From G965279355 sp965279355 (GTDB lineage: Bacteria; Pseudomonadota; Alphaproteobacteria; CACIAM-22H2): 64,000 nucleotides of DNA. The stretch covers positions 992,001 to 1,056,000 of the forward strand of contig OZ257155.1 of NCBI GenBank assembly GCA_965279355.1. The letters run 5' to 3'. The translations under genes were made by a program, and so were the position numbers. Under the pieces are notes generated by a model. It had not been told where the DNA came from and ran no database searches. It saw nothing but the letters and a program-made list of their open reading frames with translations. Positions 17,608 to 24,968 of the stretch are shown one piece after another (the first letter of the stretch is position 1; every line of letters begins with the position of its first letter).

Positions 17608-19032
17608 TTACAGCTTGATGAACACGTTCGCGACGAGCGACGGCTGAACATTCTGGGCTGCGCCCGCACCCGCATCAACGTTTGTCACGGTCACAGTATG
17701 CGTGTGCGCCCCGTCGCTGCCTGTAGCTTGGCTACTCTGCGTAATATTTCCGTCTGGTCCGCTTGTCCAGGTGTTCCCGGCCACGATATCGGATCTGGCA
17801 TAAGTGTGTGTATGCGCGCCGCCGCTTACTGTAACCGCCGTGTTCGCGTGCTGATGCTGGTGCATCCGCTCATCGCCACCGCCCCGGCCCAGCACCGTTC
17901 CGTCCAACCCTGAAACGCCGCTCGTAACCTGGTTCGCCGCCGTGCCGCCCATGTTGTCTTTACCGATCAGGGTGCGGCCTCTCGCATCCGGCAGGGTCAG
18001 CGTCTTGTGTGCCGCGAAGTCGGCAGCGGCGCTGGCGCCGCGTCCGCCGGAGACGGCGGCTTCGGCATTCGCTAGGTTGGTCCACAGCAGCGCGAACAGG
18101 TCGGCCGTGTCGGCGTTGGCGCGGTTGGTGCCGCCGGAAGATGCGTCGCCGATAGTGCGGCCGTCCAGCAGCACCCAGCCCATTTTCGACGTACGGAAAC
18201 TGGTCGTCAGATCGCCGGTCTCCGCCGCGATCACGCCGACAGTCAGGGTCTCGTTCCCGCCGTCGTTGTTTTCCGTGAGCGTGACGCCCGAACCGGCCAC
18301 GAGTTTGGTCGCCAGCGGTGCCGCCGTCGTGTCGTTGGCCGAGATCTTGAGCCCGCCGATGGCGCCCGACGCTTCCGCGGCCGATGCTGCGGCGCTGATC
18401 GCGCTGGCGGACGCACCGCTGGCCGACGCCGAGGCGGCACTCGCGGATCCGCTGGCCGACAGCGCGCTGGCCGCCGCTGCCTCCGCCTGCTCCGTGGCCG
18501 CGACAAGAATGCCGTCGATATCGGCGAGGTCGCTCTCCGACACCGCCGGATCGCCGTCCGCATCGAAGCCCATCACCTTGCCGGCGCGCGCCGCCTTCGC
18601 GGGCAGCTCGCCGATGGCGGCCGTGTCCTCAATCGGCTGGCGGATGGCGCGCGCCACCCTCGCATTGAGAAACTGCGCCAGCATCACGCCGTAATCGACC
18701 ATCCGCTCCACGGTGCGGCTCGGAAACCGGCCGCCCAGCGGCAGCTCCGTCCCCTGGGTCAGCGGCGGCGCGCGCTCGATCACCAGCGTCTCGCCGCTGT
18801 CCGGCGTGTAATCGACCGGGCTGGTGTCGACGGTGAGCGTGCCGCCGCTATCCTCGCCGGCGCCGGTCAGGGTGTAGTGCGTCCCCTCCACCCACGGCGT
18901 CTTGTCGCCCGCCGCAGCGATATGTGTCACCGCGACATGGCCGTTCTGCAGGAAATTGAAAGTCACCGGAAACGCCGTGGTCGAGCCGTTGCCGGAATAG
19001 ATGACTTTCTGCGTGGTGCTGGACAGCGCCAT
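17608..19032 (-). CDS. Tail fibre/collar protein
   Basis: 474 aa. The N-terminus (VIYSGNGSTTAFPVTFNFLQ, about residues 10-130) is the T7-type fibre attachment domain found in many podoviral fibres. A long Ala/Ser-rich segment (about 190-235) forms a low-complexity shaft. The C-terminal half has a tail-collar pattern (MGWVLLDGRTIGD, LPDARGRTLIGKDNMGG) and His-rich HQHQHANT and HTHT strands. It is the likely receptor-binding or fibre-base protein. No tail-fibre chaperone gene is recognisable next to it. Confidence 0.82.
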   Translation of the reverse strand: MALSSTTQKVIYSGNGSTTAFPVTFNFLQNGHVAVTHIAAAGDKTPWVEGTHYTLTGAGEDSGGTLTVDTSPVDYTPDSGETLVIERAPPLTQGTELPLGGRFPSRTVERMVDYGVMLAQFLNARVARAIRQPIEDTAAIGELPAKAARAGKVMGFDADGDPAVSESDLADIDGILVAATEQAEAAAASALSASGSASAASASASGASASAISAAASAAEASGAIGGLKISANDTTAAPLATKLVAGSGVTLTENNDGGNETLTVGVIAAETGDLTTSFRTSKMGWVLLDGRTIGDASSGGTNRANADTADLFALLWTNLANAEAAVSGGRGASAAADFAAHKTLTLPDARGRTLIGKDNMGGTAANQVTSGVSGLDGTVLGRGGGDERMHQHQHANTAVTVSGGAHTHTYARSDIVAGNTWTSGPDGNITQSSQATGSDGAHTHTVTVTNVDAGAGAAQNVQPSLVANVFIKL

Positions 19033-19098
19033 GGGTGCCTCTTTCCAGATGAAAGCGGATGCGTTGACGGGCGCAGCGCGCCGCCGGACAATGGATCG

Positions 19099-19248
19099 AT
19101 GATGTCTCTGTTCGCCGCCGTCACCCTCGCCTCGCTGATCGCGTGCGTGGTGACGAAGGAACGAAAACTCAGGCTGTTCTTCGGCGCGCTGGCGCTGGCC
19201 AACGGGCTGGCCTGCGTGCTTGCGTGGCGCGCCGCCCTTCCCGACTGA
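19099..19248 (+). CDS. Possible small membrane protein on the opposite strand
   Basis: 49-aa frame (MMSLFAAVTLASLIACVV...) with two hydrophobic stretches around a KERKLR turn, filling the 224-bp gap between two minus-strand phage genes. A weak GGA precedes the ATGATG. It could be a small phage membrane protein or a chance frame. I see no other feature in the gap. Confidence 0.35.
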   Translation: MMSLFAAVTLASLIACVVTKERKLRLFFGALALANGLACVLAWRAALPD

Positions 19249-19256
19249 GGCTGCGG

Positions 19257-19673
19257 CTACGCGCTCTTGCGAACCGCCGGCCTGTCGCCGTCGAGACTGC
19301 CGTCGTGACGGCAGGGTGTGAATTTCTTGTGCGCGCCGAGACAGACAAGAATGGGGTCTTCCTTGCGGCTGGGAATCTCCGCCACCATCAGCGTCGCCTT
19401 GACGCAGCCGTCCTTCACCGAACCCAGGAACACCTGGATCACGGTGCCGACGCGGAACTCGCGGTCCAGCCGCACCGGGTCCCAGTATCCCGGCCGGATC
19501 ACATCGCCCAGCGTGTGCGAGGGATGCTCATAGGTCCATAGGCCCTTCAGGTAGATATCGGTGACGAAGGACAGACGTCCCGGTTCCGCCAGCGGTAGGG
19601 CCTGAACGGTTGTGGTCGGCAGCGGTTTCGTCTGCGTATCGGTCTGAGTCGGATTTTGGGGCTGGTTCGACAT
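19257..19673 (-). CDS. Phage protein of unknown function
   Basis: 138 aa. The first 30 residues are Gln/Thr/Pro-rich and probably disordered; the rest (LSFVTDIYLKGLWTYEHPSH, LGDVIRPGYWDPVRLDREFR, VGTVIQVFLGS) is beta-rich and ends with a Cys pair and a basic tail. Position between fibre and an internal scaffold-like gene suggests a minor virion component. Start at the ATG 19671-19673; the longer upstream frame overlaps the next gene. Not recognised. Confidence 0.65.
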   Translation of the reverse strand: MSNQPQNPTQTDTQTKPLPTTTVQALPLAEPGRLSFVTDIYLKGLWTYEHPSHTLGDVIRPGYWDPVRLDREFRVGTVIQVFLGSVKDGCVKATLMVAEIPSRKEDPILVCLGAHKKFTPCRHDGSLDGDRPAVRKSA

Positions 19674-19686
19674 GGATGATCTCTCC

Positions 19687-20283
19687 TTAAACGGTGACGG
19701 TTGCGTTGCCGTGGCGGCGGATGATGAGGTCGCGCTGCTCGCGATCGAGGCGGCCAGCCTCGTCATAGTCGCCGCGCCCCATCGCCGCGAATTTGCGGGT
19801 GGCGAGTGCGGCGATCTCGCGTTCAGCCGCATCGATGGCGCGCGGATCGGTGAGCGGCCCTGACACGGGTGATTCCTGAGACAGCGCGATCGTCGTCGGA
19901 TCGACGGCATCCGCCGCGTATTTGCGGCCGAACAGGCAGGCGATCTCGACAATCGCCGGATGATCGGCAAAGCCGGTGCGGTTGAGAATCGCCGCGACAT
20001 CGGGATGCGCCGCCGCGAACGCCGTGCTGAACGCGAAGTTGCGCTGCAGGTCGGCGCCCCAGCGCTGCTTCAGCGCCGCCGTCTCCTCCGGCCACGCCGT
20101 TTCCATCTCCGTCATCGCCCAGCCGAGATGATCGTCGCCGCCGTCATAGGTGCGGTTGTCTGGAGCCGGGACCACGACGGCCGGAGCCGGGACTTCGGCC
20201 CGCACCGCGGGCAGGTTTGTTACCGGCGGAATCACGGGAACGGATTCAGACGCGTCGCGCACGGCGACGAGGGTGTCGGTCAT
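19687..20283 (-). CDS. Phage protein sharing a C-terminal domain with the scaffold
   Basis: 198 aa. Pro/Val-rich N-terminus (residues 10-50), then a helical domain. The last 40 residues (EIAALATRKFAAMGRGDYDE, then AGRLDREQRDLIIRRHG) resemble the end of the scaffold-like protein at 29702-30496 (DALQQGDHEQANTFDARQAD, then LYRRLHG). The middle (VAAILNRTGFADHPAIVEI) also parallels that protein's FILDHPIMMRL. The role may be a minor scaffold or internal protein; inference from the shared domain. Confidence 0.65.
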   Translation of the reverse strand: MTDTLVAVRDASESVPVIPPVTNLPAVRAEVPAPAVVVPAPDNRTYDGGDDHLGWAMTEMETAWPEETAALKQRWGADLQRNFAFSTAFAAAHPDVAAILNRTGFADHPAIVEIACLFGRKYAADAVDPTTIALSQESPVSGPLTDPRAIDAAEREIAALATRKFAAMGRGDYDEAGRLDREQRDLIIRRHGNATVTV

Positions 20284-20330
20284 TGGTGTCTCCTGAAGTG
20301 AATAGAGTACGGTGGTCGCACCACCCCAAC

Positions 20331-20442
20331 TGTCATCCCAGCGAAAGCTGGGACCCAGATGGCGTAATCTCTACGCAGTCACGCCGGAATGTCCCCGTGG
20401 CGACCACCCAACGGCTGGGTCCCAGCTTTCGCTGGGATGACA
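20331..20442. repeat. Palindromic element family A, copy 1
   Basis: 112-bp element with long terminal inverted repeats, TGTCATCCCAGCGAAAGCTG at the left and its complement at the right. The same element occurs at 31061, 37738 and 47701. It is non-coding, sits just upstream of a phage gene here, and could fold into a large hairpin. Confidence 0.92.
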
Positions 20443-20461
20443 AATTTTGAATAGATCGGGG

Positions 20462-20536
20462 AAACCGCAGAGGGCGCAAAGGAGCGCAGAGAGACTTGGC
20501 GTGCTCAGCGTCCTCTTGGCGTCCTCTGCGGTAAAA
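20462..20536. repeat. Palindromic element family F
   Basis: Imperfect inverted repeat with ends AAACCGCAGAGG and CCTCTGCGGTAAAA, of a type common in intergenic regions of this bacterial group. It overlaps the 3' end of the internal virion protein gene and supplies that protein's last dozen codons (VLPQRTPRGR) and stop. Only one copy seen in this window. Confidence 0.65.
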
Positions 20537-22307
20537 CTCTCGCCATTTCCTGCGCTGCCTTCCTCACAGCATCGGCCGGCGCTGCCCCGCGCAGGGTGTA
20601 GAACATCGCAAGCTGACGGACGGGCGGCTCGGGCGCCGCCTGCTCGATAAGCTCCATCGCGCGCGGTCCGATTGCATCGGCCAGCGCCTTCGGCCCAATG
20701 GTCATCGCCTGCGTCAGGACGGCCCGCACCTCCGGCGGTGCCGATGCCAGGGCCGTGGCATCCGGCAGCAAGCCGGCGCGTTCGAGATCACAGGACGCGT
20801 GTTGCCAGTACGCGTCGTAGTGACTCTCCAGCCCGCGCAGCTCTTCGTTCAGCTTTTTGGGATCGAGCGCGTTGAGCTGCGCCGCCGTCTGTTCGGCGAC
20901 CTGCTTGGGCAGCACGCGGCGCTCGCCCTCCTCAATCCCCATATAGGCCTGAAGCGCCAGCGACCTGCCGACAGCACCCGGCAGCGCCGCCGGGTCATGG
21001 GCCGCCGCTTCATAGGCCGCGCGGATTTCCGGCGCTTTCTGCGCATAGCCGGCAGGGTCCTCCAGCCGTTCCGCGACGATGCGATTGCGCTGCCGCTCCA
21101 GCCCTTCAAACAGGCGCTGCCGCTCTCCGGCAACAGACCCGCCATTCGCCGGGCGGATCGCCGCAAGGCCGGCATCGATCACATTCGGTGCTTCAAAGAT
21201 AAAACGCCGGCTCTCGGCATGGATCTGCCGCGCCACCGTCTCGTCTGCCTGAAGCCGCGCCGCTTCGTCTCCATCGAAGACCCGTGCGACACGATCCGCC
21301 CAGCCGGGCAGTCCCGCCCCCGTCGTCTCGACAAGGCGCAGGTGATCCTGCATCCGCGTCCGGATGTCGCTCTTCGCGACGGCATGGCCGCGCTCGAGGT
21401 CGCTTTCCAGCGCGCGCCGCGTCTCATTCGACAACGCGGCGGCAGCATCGGAGCCCAGGACGGATCGCGCGGTCGTAAAGTCTTCGCGGGCCATCGGTCC
21501 GGTAACGGCGGCCGCAACCACACTCGACCGCGCAGTGCTCTGGCGCGATCGGCCTGCGTCAGACGTCATTGCGCCGGCCAGGCGCTCGACCTCTGCGCCC
21601 AGATCGTCCGCGATCAGCGATACAATCTGCGGGTCCCGCGCCGCCTGTTCGGCGGCGATCGCCGTATGACGATCGATCAGCCGGTCCGTCTCCTGGCCGA
21701 CTGCATCGAGATGGACCCGAATCGCGGCATCCGAATAGATCCGGCCCCGCTCACCGAGCGCGGCGCGAAGACGATCCCGAGCCTCGTCCGAAACGCCGGC
21801 CGGCAATGCGGCTTCGGCCTTCGCCTGCTCCACATTCAGATATTTGTCGTAAGCGGTGACAGACGCCGGGTCGGTCAGGGCGGCCGCGCCCCGCCAGCGG
21901 ACAAACTCGGCCTGTGCGCTGTCGGAGAACCCGAGCACCGCCCCGGCCGTCCTGTTGGTATCGAACTGGGCCTGCTGACGCGCCGCTGCATCGGCAACCG
22001 CCGTATCCCCTGCGGCCGGCGGCCGGCGTGTCTGCACAAGGAGTTTTTTTTCTTTCTCTTCCTTGTCCTTTTTCTCCTGCTCCTCCGCCCGTTTGGCATC
22101 GGCCTTTTGTTTAACGCTGATGCCGACGGCGAGCGTCGTCATGCCTGCGCCAAGATCCTCCATGCCTGATTTGACCGGGCCAGGAATCTTGATCTCCGGC
22201 GCAGCCGAGAACTGCACCGTTGCCACCTTGAGGTCAGTCAACCTGAGGCTGTCCGCGCCCGCTCTCGGGGCATTTTTTAAAGTTCGCTTGGGAATAAGCA
22301 CGCTCAT
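20505..22307 (-). CDS. Large internal virion protein (podovirus ejection-protein-like)
   Basis: 600 aa, almost entirely alpha-helical and Ala/Arg/Glu-rich, with a lysine-rich coiled-coil stretch near residues 65-90 (KRAEEQEKKDKEEKEKK). Size, composition and position downstream of the tail-tube genes fit T7 gp15-like internal core or ejection proteins. No lysozyme or transglycosylase motif seen. The C-terminal dozen residues are encoded by a palindromic repeat (20462-20536), so the native end may have been replaced. Confidence 0.65.
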   Translation of the reverse strand: MSVLIPKRTLKNAPRAGADSLRLTDLKVATVQFSAAPEIKIPGPVKSGMEDLGAGMTTLAVGISVKQKADAKRAEEQEKKDKEEKEKKLLVQTRRPPAAGDTAVADAAARQQAQFDTNRTAGAVLGFSDSAQAEFVRWRGAAALTDPASVTAYDKYLNVEQAKAEAALPAGVSDEARDRLRAALGERGRIYSDAAIRVHLDAVGQETDRLIDRHTAIAAEQAARDPQIVSLIADDLGAEVERLAGAMTSDAGRSRQSTARSSVVAAAVTGPMAREDFTTARSVLGSDAAAALSNETRRALESDLERGHAVAKSDIRTRMQDHLRLVETTGAGLPGWADRVARVFDGDEAARLQADETVARQIHAESRRFIFEAPNVIDAGLAAIRPANGGSVAGERQRLFEGLERQRNRIVAERLEDPAGYAQKAPEIRAAYEAAAHDPAALPGAVGRSLALQAYMGIEEGERRVLPKQVAEQTAAQLNALDPKKLNEELRGLESHYDAYWQHASCDLERAGLLPDATALASAPPEVRAVLTQAMTIGPKALADAIGPRAMELIEQAAPEPPVRQLAMFYTLRGAAPADAVRKAAQEMARVLPQRTPRGR

Positions 22308-22366
22308 TCGTCCGTCGTCCTTTTAAGGGGCCAATAAGAAAAGTGTCTGACCGCCGGAGAGCGTCG

Positions 22367-23098
22367 ATGTATAAAATTTTACTTTGTGGAACCGCGCTGC
22401 TGCTCGCTGCATGCACCGCCGCCAGGCCCGTACCGAAAACCGATTGGGCCGCCGTGGAAAACCAGGCCCGCGCTTATCAGGCCGCCTGTGACCAGAAACG
22501 ACTCTTCGGAGAGCTGAAAGGAAAAGTGGCATCGGTTCGTTGCGCAACCCCGGCCATCCTTGCCCTTAACAAGAGGCACAACGACCCCTTCTTCGACCTG
22601 ACTGAATACGAGCGAGCCCAGCTCCTGGCCATTTCAGAACGCGAAGATCGCGGACTGATAAGCGAAGCCCAGGGGATAGTGGAATTCCGCGCCGTACGGG
22701 CGCGCATCGCAGATGAACAGGCACGCCGTGTCGCTGCCGACAAGCGCGTGTCCGCAGCCCGGGACGAACGTTACGAAGAAGAACGCAAACGGTATTTTGC
22801 CCACGAGGAAGCTAATAAGGCCAAGCGCGATGCCGAGGAGCACGACGCTCGCGAAAAAGAATATCAGGAACGCGTTCAGCGCAGCAGAGAACGAGCCGCG
22901 CAGGAAGAACTGGACCGGAAGAAGGCCGAGGAGCGCGAACGGCAGAGGCTCGCCGAAATCAAGGTGGAAAACGACAGGAGAGAAGCAGCGAAGCGCGCCG
23001 ATGACGAAAAACGCCGGCTCCTCTGGGAACTCGAGGTGCAGCGGAAGAAGAAAGAGGCCGCTGAAGAAGCGGAGAGACAGCGGCGACGCGGGTACTGA
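22367..23098 (+). CDS. Coiled-coil lipoprotein, opposite-strand insert in prophage
   Basis: 243 aa. Lipoprotein signal with lipobox LLAAC (Cys about 16), then a short globular part (residues 25-100) and a very long charged coiled coil (about 100-240, KRDAEEHDAREKEYQERVQR and similar). Read against the direction of the phage late genes. The globular part (RCATPAILALNKRH) is clearly related to the next gene, so this is a tandem duplication. Possible roles are surface exclusion or envelope stabilisation; none can be shown. Start ATG at 22367. Confidence 0.8.
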   Translation: MYKILLCGTALLLAACTAARPVPKTDWAAVENQARAYQAACDQKRLFGELKGKVASVRCATPAILALNKRHNDPFFDLTEYERAQLLAISEREDRGLISEAQGIVEFRAVRARIADEQARRVAADKRVSAARDERYEEERKRYFAHEEANKAKRDAEEHDAREKEYQERVQRSRERAAQEELDRKKAEERERQRLAEIKVENDRREAAKRADDEKRRLLWELEVQRKKKEAAEEAERQRRRGY

Positions 23099-23112
23099 TC
23101 GGGGCCGGTCTC

Positions 23113-23568
23113 ATGCGAACATGCTCTCCATTTTTGTATTTCAGCGTCTTTGTCCTCACTGCGCCGATTGCCGGCTGCGCCCTTTTCACCGACTGGCCGG
23201 AAGTCCACAAGCAGGCACGGCAGATCGAAAGCGATTGCCAGGACAAGGCAGCGGCCACGGAAAGGGCCGCGGCAATCCGTTGCGCCACGCCCGGCATTAT
23301 CGCCCTCTACGAAAAGCACGGCTACAGCACCATGGATCTCCTGCGCCGGGAGCGGCTGCAACTGGAGCGCATCGCCCGGCGGGAAGATCGCGGAGAACTC
23401 ACGGAGATCCAGGCCGATGCGGCGCGTGCCGATCTCGAGTTCGAACTTAAGTCAGAGCGCGAGCGCCGTAGCACGGCAAGGGAAGAGGCCCACGAAGAGT
23501 TCATGACGCGACGCGCCAAGAGCGAGACCAGAGAGGCCGAAGACGGGAAATGGAGGTCTCGCCGGTAA
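23113..23568 (+). CDS. Paralogous short lipoprotein
   Basis: 151 aa. Lipoprotein signal with lipobox IAGC (Cys about 22). The following region (WPEVHKQARQIESDCQDKAA, RCATPGIIALYEKHG, RREDRGELTEIQAD) aligns with the preceding lipoprotein (WAAVENQARAYQAACDQK, RCATPAILALNKRH, EREDRGLISEAQG). It lacks most of the long coiled coil. 14 bp after its neighbour and surely co-transcribed. Its end is 13 bp from a convergent phage gene. Confidence 0.8.
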   Translation: MRTCSPFLYFSVFVLTAPIAGCALFTDWPEVHKQARQIESDCQDKAAATERAAAIRCATPGIIALYEKHGYSTMDLLRRERLQLERIARREDRGELTEIQADAARADLEFELKSERERRSTAREEAHEEFMTRRAKSETREAEDGKWRSRR

Positions 23569-23581
23569 CTGCGTGAGGCGG

Positions 23582-24028
23582 CTATCCCCTGCTCGCGAAC
23601 CCCTTTCCCGCACCGTCAAGCAAAGCGCCGCCGGCCCGGTAGTAGCTGTTCGTCCGCTCCGCCGATCCCTTCATCCGCTGGAGCGAAGCCTCGGTCTGCC
23701 GTGCCAGAACGTTGGCATCGCCGCCATTCCTGATCCGCAGCGCCTGCAATTCGATCTCGCCGGCCATGTCCTCCGTGACCAGCAGCGGCGATCCTGTCCC
23801 TGTCATGACTCCATTGGCGCCCATCATCGCGCGGCGCGAGGCCATTAGACGCGATTGCTGGCGCCGATAATCCTCTTCGTTCGACGCCGCGATCTGCTGC
23901 TCGCGCTGCGCCTGCTGGTTCAGCGCCTCGGCCTGCATATTCGCCTGGCGTTGCGCCGCCTGACCCGACTGAATCGCGCCGGCGGCGCTGACCACGGCTG
24001 CGGCAGCAGCCGCCCAACTCCACGGCAT
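23582..24028 (-). CDS. Internal virion protein, T7 gp14-like
   Basis: 148 aa beginning MPWSWAAAAAAVVSAAGAIQ, an Ala-rich hydrophobic helix, followed by a long Gln/Arg-rich helix (ALNQQAQREQQIAASNEEDY, then RRQQSRLMASRRAMMGANGV). This composition and its place between tail tube and the large internal protein are typical of small podoviral internal/ejection proteins. Start at 24026-24028, sharing its first base with the cupin stop. Confidence 0.7.
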   Translation of the reverse strand: MPWSWAAAAAAVVSAAGAIQSGQAAQRQANMQAEALNQQAQREQQIAASNEEDYRRQQSRLMASRRAMMGANGVMTGTGSPLLVTEDMAGEIELQALRIRNGGDANVLARQTEASLQRMKGSAERTNSYYRAGGALLDGAGKGFASRG

Positions 24029-24375
24029 TACACGACCTCCCCGATCTGGTGTTCGCGGAGGATGTCGACCTTTCCGGTCCGCGAAACGTTGTGGATGCAA
24101 TAGAGGATCGTGTTGTCCTCCAGCGACTGAAACAGGTGCGCGACGCCGGCCGCGATTTCGATAGCCGTCGGTGCCTTTTCGTCACCGGCCAGAACACCGT
24201 CCTTCCAGACCCGCACCGATCCGACCGCCAGCATCGAGGCATGGCTGTAGGAATGGACGTGCTGGGGAACCAGAGTGCCGGCCCTGGGGATGGTCATCTG
24301 TTTGATGAACACGCCATCGGTCGTATGGATCTCGACGCCGTAGGGCTGTTCGAGGGCTCTCACCAATTCGGTCAT
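24028..24375 (-). CDS. Cupin-fold protein in phage virion block
   Basis: 115 aa. A cupin beta-barrel is suggested by GTLVPQHVHSYSHASMLAVG (HxH metal-binding pair), VRVWKDGVLAGDE and the second motif GVAHLFQSLEDNTILYCIHN. Probably binds a metal. It overlaps the upstream 2OG-oxygenase-like gene by 4 bp and the downstream gene by 1 bp, so it is translated as part of the virion operon. Cupin-fold proteins at this place may be structural rather than enzymatic. Confidence 0.75.
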   Translation of the reverse strand: MTELVRALEQPYGVEIHTTDGVFIKQMTIPRAGTLVPQHVHSYSHASMLAVGSVRVWKDGVLAGDEKAPTAIEIAAGVAHLFQSLEDNTILYCIHNVSRTGKVDILREHQIGEVV

Positions 24376-24968
24376 GTCGGCCTCCTGAATAAATCTGTAC
24401 GGATACAGACGATCAAGGTGATGCGATCCTCTGCACTGTTGTTCTCGACCCAGTGCAGAGTCCGGTTATCGAACCGCCAGACCTCGCCGGTCCTGGGGTT
24501 GAGCCGCTCGATTGTTCCGCCCTGCGCGCAGACGAAATCGGCACCTGGTGCGCTGTTGATCGACAGATAGAATTTTTCGGTAAACGCGACGTGCCAGCCG
24601 GCATCGATATGCGGCGCGATCCCTGCGCCGGGCGGGATACGCGTGATCAGCACGCCGCACAGCATCTCGCCTTCGACCAGCGCCATCAGATCGAAGATGA
24701 TCGGCCGCAACGCGGTCAGGCTGCGCCAGGCCGGATACCAGACCGGGACATGCTCGTCGTTGAACGCGCGCGGGTTGGCCGGGTCGAACCGTTCCGGCGC
24801 GTTGTAGCGGACCCAGATATCCGACATCCGCGCATGCGGACTGCCCTCACCCGACCTGCGGCTCTTGTTGGTGTCCCAAAGATCGGGGTTCCGGTCGAGC
24901 TGATGCCTGATCGGATCGACATCGACGTTTGCCAGAACCCTGGTGAAATGCCGGAAGACCGCCGTCAT
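24372..24968 (-). CDS. 2OG-Fe(II) oxygenase, aspartyl/asparaginyl hydroxylase-like
   Basis: 198 aa. The metal-binding HxD is in GIAPHIDAGWHVAFTEKFYL, the distal histidine in WRFDNRTLHWVENNS, followed by the 2-oxoglutarate-binding arginine in EDRITLIVCI, the full pattern of the aspartyl/asparaginyl beta-hydroxylase family. Such enzymes hydroxylate protein side chains or small molecules. Encoded in a tight overlap with tail-tube protein B (4 bp) and the cupin gene. Similar genes occur in several tailed phages; the target is unknown. Confidence 0.8.
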   Translation of the reverse strand: MTAVFRHFTRVLANVDVDPIRHQLDRNPDLWDTNKSRRSGEGSPHARMSDIWVRYNAPERFDPANPRAFNDEHVPVWYPAWRSLTALRPIIFDLMALVEGEMLCGVLITRIPPGAGIAPHIDAGWHVAFTEKFYLSINSAPGADFVCAQGGTIERLNPRTGEVWRFDNRTLHWVENNSAEDRITLIVCIRTDLFRRPT

